26,179 bases of DNA from RGIG9115 sp045644665 (GTDB lineage: Bacteria; Bacillota; Clostridia; UBA1381). The stretch is taken from assembly GCA_045644665.1 (NCBI GenBank), contig JAZRHH010000005.1, positions 1 through 26,179 of the forward strand. The letters run 5' to 3'. The notes beneath the pieces were generated by a model, which saw only the letters and a program-made list of their open reading frames with translations, made no database searches and had not been told where the DNA came from. Made by a program: the position numbers and the translations under genes. Positions 24,697 through 26,179 of this stretch are shown piece after piece (the first letter of the stretch is position 1; each line of letters starts with the position of its first letter).

Positions 24697-24780
24697 TAAT
24701 TTTGGTAATTTTGCAGAAAATATAACTGACATAAAAAATTAATTTTGTAACCCGCAGTATTATTTTTTTTATTATAATAC

Positions 24781-24809
24781 TTGATAATCGTCACATTTTG
24801 TGGTAATAT
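24781..24809 (+). promoter_or_regulatory. Promoter of guaA
   Basis: TTGATA (24781-24786) and TAATAT (24804-24809) are separated by 17 bases, with TGG directly before the -10 box (extended -10). The predicted transcript starts near 24816, leaving only about 31 bases before the ATG. The rest of the 150-bp gap (24697-24780) is AT-rich and shows nothing further. Confidence 0.75.
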
Positions 24810-24846
24810 ATCTATATTGGTAAAAAAAGCACAGGGAGGAATATTT

Positions 24847-25827
24847 ATGGATAACAATAAACGTCCTGAATCAATGGCACGAATAAACACAGTAGAGCTT
24901 GCAAACGCTTTCATTGAAGAGCAGGTTAAAGAAATTTGCAGTCAGGTTGGAAACAAGAAGGTGCTTCTTGCACTGTCCGGCGGTGTAGACTCTTCTGTAG
25001 TTGCGGCACTTCTTATTAAGGCAATAGGTAAGCAGCTTGTATGTGTTCATGTAAACCATGGTCTAATGCGTAAGGGTGAGAGCGAACAGGTTATAGAAGT
25101 TTTCCGCAACCAATTGGATGCGAATTTGATATATATTGATGCAACAGACCGTTTCCTTTCTAAGCTTGAGGGAATATCCGATCCTGAAACAAAACGTAAG
25201 ATAATAGGCGGAGAATTTATAGTAGTATTTGACGAAGAAGCTCGTAAGCTTGATGATGTAGATTTTCTTGCACAGGGCACCATATATCCAGACATTCTTG
25301 AAAGTGACGGAGTAAAGGCTCATCACAATGTAGGCGGACTTCCCGAAGACATGAAGTTTGAGCTTGTAGAGCCTATTAAGCTTCTTTATAAAGATGAAGT
25401 AAGAGTTGTAGGTAAAGCACTTGGTCTTCCGGATTCTATGGTAGACCGTCAGCCGTTCCCCGGCCCCGGTCTTGGTGTGCGCTGCCTTGGCGCGATAACA
25501 CGCGATAGACTTGAAGCTCTTCGTGAAGCTGATGCAATTTTGAGAGAAGAATTTGATATTTGCGGTCTTGCAAAAACAGTTTGGCAGTATTTCATCGCTG
25601 TGCCTGATATGAAGAGCGTAGGTGTCAGAAACGATAAGAGATACGAAGGTTGGTCGGCAATCATCCGTGCTGTCAATACCACAGATGCTATGACAGCAAC
25701 AATCGAAGAAATACCATACGAAATTCTTCACAAAATCACATCCCGTATCACAAACGAGGTTGAAGGGATTAATAGAGTCCTCCTCGACCTTACACCAAAG
25801 CCAATAGGCACAATCGAGTGGGAATAA
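24847..25827 (+). CDS. guaA: GMP synthase, ATP-pyrophosphatase subunit (no amidotransferase domain)
   Basis: This enzyme converts XMP, ATP and ammonia to GMP. The ATP-PPase P-loop SGGVDSS is at residues 44-50, followed by HVNHGLMRKGES. The dimerisation domain contains DRQPFPGPGLGVRCLGAITRDR and the chain ends in KPIGTIEWE. At 326 aa it lacks the roughly 190-residue N-terminal class I glutamine amidotransferase domain of the usual 510-aa GuaA. The start at 24847 has its own GGGAGG (24834-24839) and upstream promoter, and no amidotransferase remnants lie upstream, so this is a genuine short form rather than a truncation. As in archaeal two-subunit enzymes, a separate glutaminase should be encoded elsewhere, or the enzyme uses free ammonia. 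A longer reading from TTG at 24781 is rejected because it overlaps the promoter. The 3' end of guaA is a common integration site for genomic islands. Confidence 0.95.
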   Translation: MDNNKRPESMARINTVELANAFIEEQVKEICSQVGNKKVLLALSGGVDSSVVAALLIKAIGKQLVCVHVNHGLMRKGESEQVIEVFRNQLDANLIYIDATDRFLSKLEGISDPETKRKIIGGEFIVVFDEEARKLDDVDFLAQGTIYPDILESDGVKAHHNVGGLPEDMKFELVEPIKLLYKDEVRVVGKALGLPDSMVDRQPFPGPGLGVRCLGAITRDRLEALREADAILREEFDICGLAKTVWQYFIAVPDMKSVGVRNDKRYEGWSAIIRAVNTTDAMTATIEEIPYEILHKITSRITNEVEGINRVLLDLTPKPIGTIEWE

Positions 25828-25842
25828 GCAACCAAACCCCTG

Positions 25843-25869
25843 AAAGCCGCATAAAATAAGGCTTTGCGG
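25843..25869. other. Small inverted repeat just after guaA
   Basis: AAAGCC (25843-25848) and GGCTTT (25860-25865) flank an 11-base spacer. An alternative pairing is CCGCA (25847-25851) with TGCGG (25865-25869). No T-run follows, so it is not a convincing terminator. It lies where the attachment region of an integrated element would be expected. Confidence 0.5.
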
Positions 25870-25885
25870 GACATTGAGAACTGCG

Positions 25886-25905
25886 ATGATACTAAAATGA
25901 TACTA
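25886..25905. repeat. Tandem direct repeat ATGATACTA, 11-bp period
   Basis: Two identical copies of ATGATACTA lie at 25886-25894 and 25897-25905, separated by two bases. The 11-base period is about one helical turn, so a protein could bind both copies on the same face of the DNA. Closely spaced short direct repeats of this kind are typical of integrase arm-type sites next to an att core. Confidence 0.6.
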
Positions 25906-25946
25906 TTTAACCATTGCAGGGAATAAATGCTTAATAAAACTATCCC

Positions 25947-25970
25947 CCTGAAAACGATGAAGTTTCCAGG
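25947..25970. terminator. Possible terminator hairpin downstream of guaA
   Basis: CCTGAAAAC (25947-25955) and GTTTCCAGG (25962-25970) form a stem with one mismatch around a six-base loop, and ATTTTT follows after CGG. It may terminate guaA transcription, but the T-run is short and offset. Confidence 0.4.
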
Positions 25971-26005
25971 CGGATTTTTGCGTCTATTATGAAACTTTTT
26001 TATTC

Positions 26006-26179
26006 TTATAATTGAACGATGCGTTTGAATCCTTTTCGATCTTTTTCAGGATAAGTATAACGCCATTGGTCATATTCTTCTTTAGTAATTTCTCCGTCAA
26101 CAAATATCTGATACTCTTTCTGCCAAGCAGAAATCATTTTAAACATTTCTAAATAGCACTTATTTTCAGTATCAAGTGT
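26006..26179 (-). CDS. C-terminal part of an unrecognised protein (cut by window edge)
   Basis: An open minus-strand frame runs from the window edge to a TAA stop (TTA at 26006-26008) and encodes the last 57 residues of a protein. The visible part is hydrophilic and helical, with aromatic-rich patches: MFKMISAWQKEYQIF, then VDGEITKEEYDQWRYTYPEKD, and a basic end, FKRIVQL. I do not recognise the family. The gene converges on guaA and its 178-bp separation contains only short repeats and hairpins. Its location right after the guaA 3' end fits cargo or a border gene of an integrated element, but that is inference. An ATG may lie off-window. The internal Met residues could also be starts of a very small protein. 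Confidence 0.6.
   Translation of the reverse strand, partial: TLDTENKCYLEMFKMISAWQKEYQIFVDGEITKEEYDQWRYTYPEKDRKGFKRIVQL

Noticed and set aside
24781..24846. Longer GuaA reading from a TTG at 24781
   Set aside because: The region holds a TTGATA/TAATAT promoter and GGGAGG before the ATG at 24847, and the extra 22 residues do not resemble GuaA.
24697..24846. A purine riboswitch or other leader RNA before guaA
   Set aside because: The predicted transcript start leaves only about 31 bases of leader, too short for an aptamer, and no purine-aptamer pattern is seen upstream.
25063..25731. A 222-codon open frame antisense to guaA
   Set aside because: Its translation is Cys/Tyr-rich with no family resemblance, there is no ribosome binding site, and the sense frame is unmistakably GuaA.

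Overview
The window looks like a chromosomal segment of a low- to moderate-GC, Gram-positive-type anaerobe of the class Clostridia, probably a gut lineage. The evidence is strong AGGAGG-type ribosome binding sites, TTGACA/TATAAT-type promoters, a PrsA lipoprotein, a SpoVB/MurJ-type flippase, and the miaB - ymcA(ricA)-like - mutS order known from Bacillus/Clostridia. The genus cannot be fixed from the sequence alone.

Layout. (1) 76-7896: rpoB and rpoC, the two largest RNA polymerase subunits, in one operon that enters from the left. RpoB is unusually long: it has a lineage-type insertion near residues 1022-1128 and a 99-residue, very acidic C-terminal tail. (2) 7897-8186: a 290-bp non-coding gap filled by nested inverted repeats bounded by TAGGGCTG/CAGCCCTA, which looks like a MITE-like or structured-RNA element. 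(3) 8187-9854: a multi-spanning lipid-linked saccharide flippase. It is separated by a bidirectional terminator from a convergent secreted papain-family protease (9881-11986, minus strand). (4) 11987-12127: a compact divergent promoter region. (5) 12128-14671: an EF-G/TetM-like ribosomal GTPase fused to a C-terminal YacP/Rae1-like NYN nuclease, the most thought-provoking protein here. (6) 14758-16008: an uncharacterised NlpC/P60-like Cys/His protein with its own promoter. (7) 16061-23673: a same-strand run of miaB, a YlbF/YmcA-family gene with a Cys4 tail, mutS, prsA, an OPT-family transporter and an orphan PqqD-domain gene. (8) 23719-24696: a choloylglycine-hydrolase-family enzyme whose Shine-Dalgarno sequence and start codon lie inside a 16-bp hairpin. 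(9) 24847-25827: guaA in the short form (ATP-pyrophosphatase subunit only) with its own strong promoter. (10) 25828-26179: a change in character immediately after guaA, with short repeats, hairpins and the end of an unrecognised minus-strand gene. This fits the border of an element integrated at the guaA 3' end, a known insertion hotspot.

How the genes fit together. Most of the window is housekeeping information processing: transcription, tRNA thiomethylation, mismatch repair, ribosome-acting factors and GMP synthesis. These are interleaved with envelope and peptide functions: the flippase, secreted protease, PrsA foldase, OPT importer and amide hydrolase. Candidates for new biology are the GTPase-nuclease fusion, the RBS hairpin in front of the amide hydrolase, the OPT/PqqD pair, the repeat element after rpoC and the putative island junction after guaA. 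No rRNA, tRNA, CRISPR array or complete transposase gene was found.
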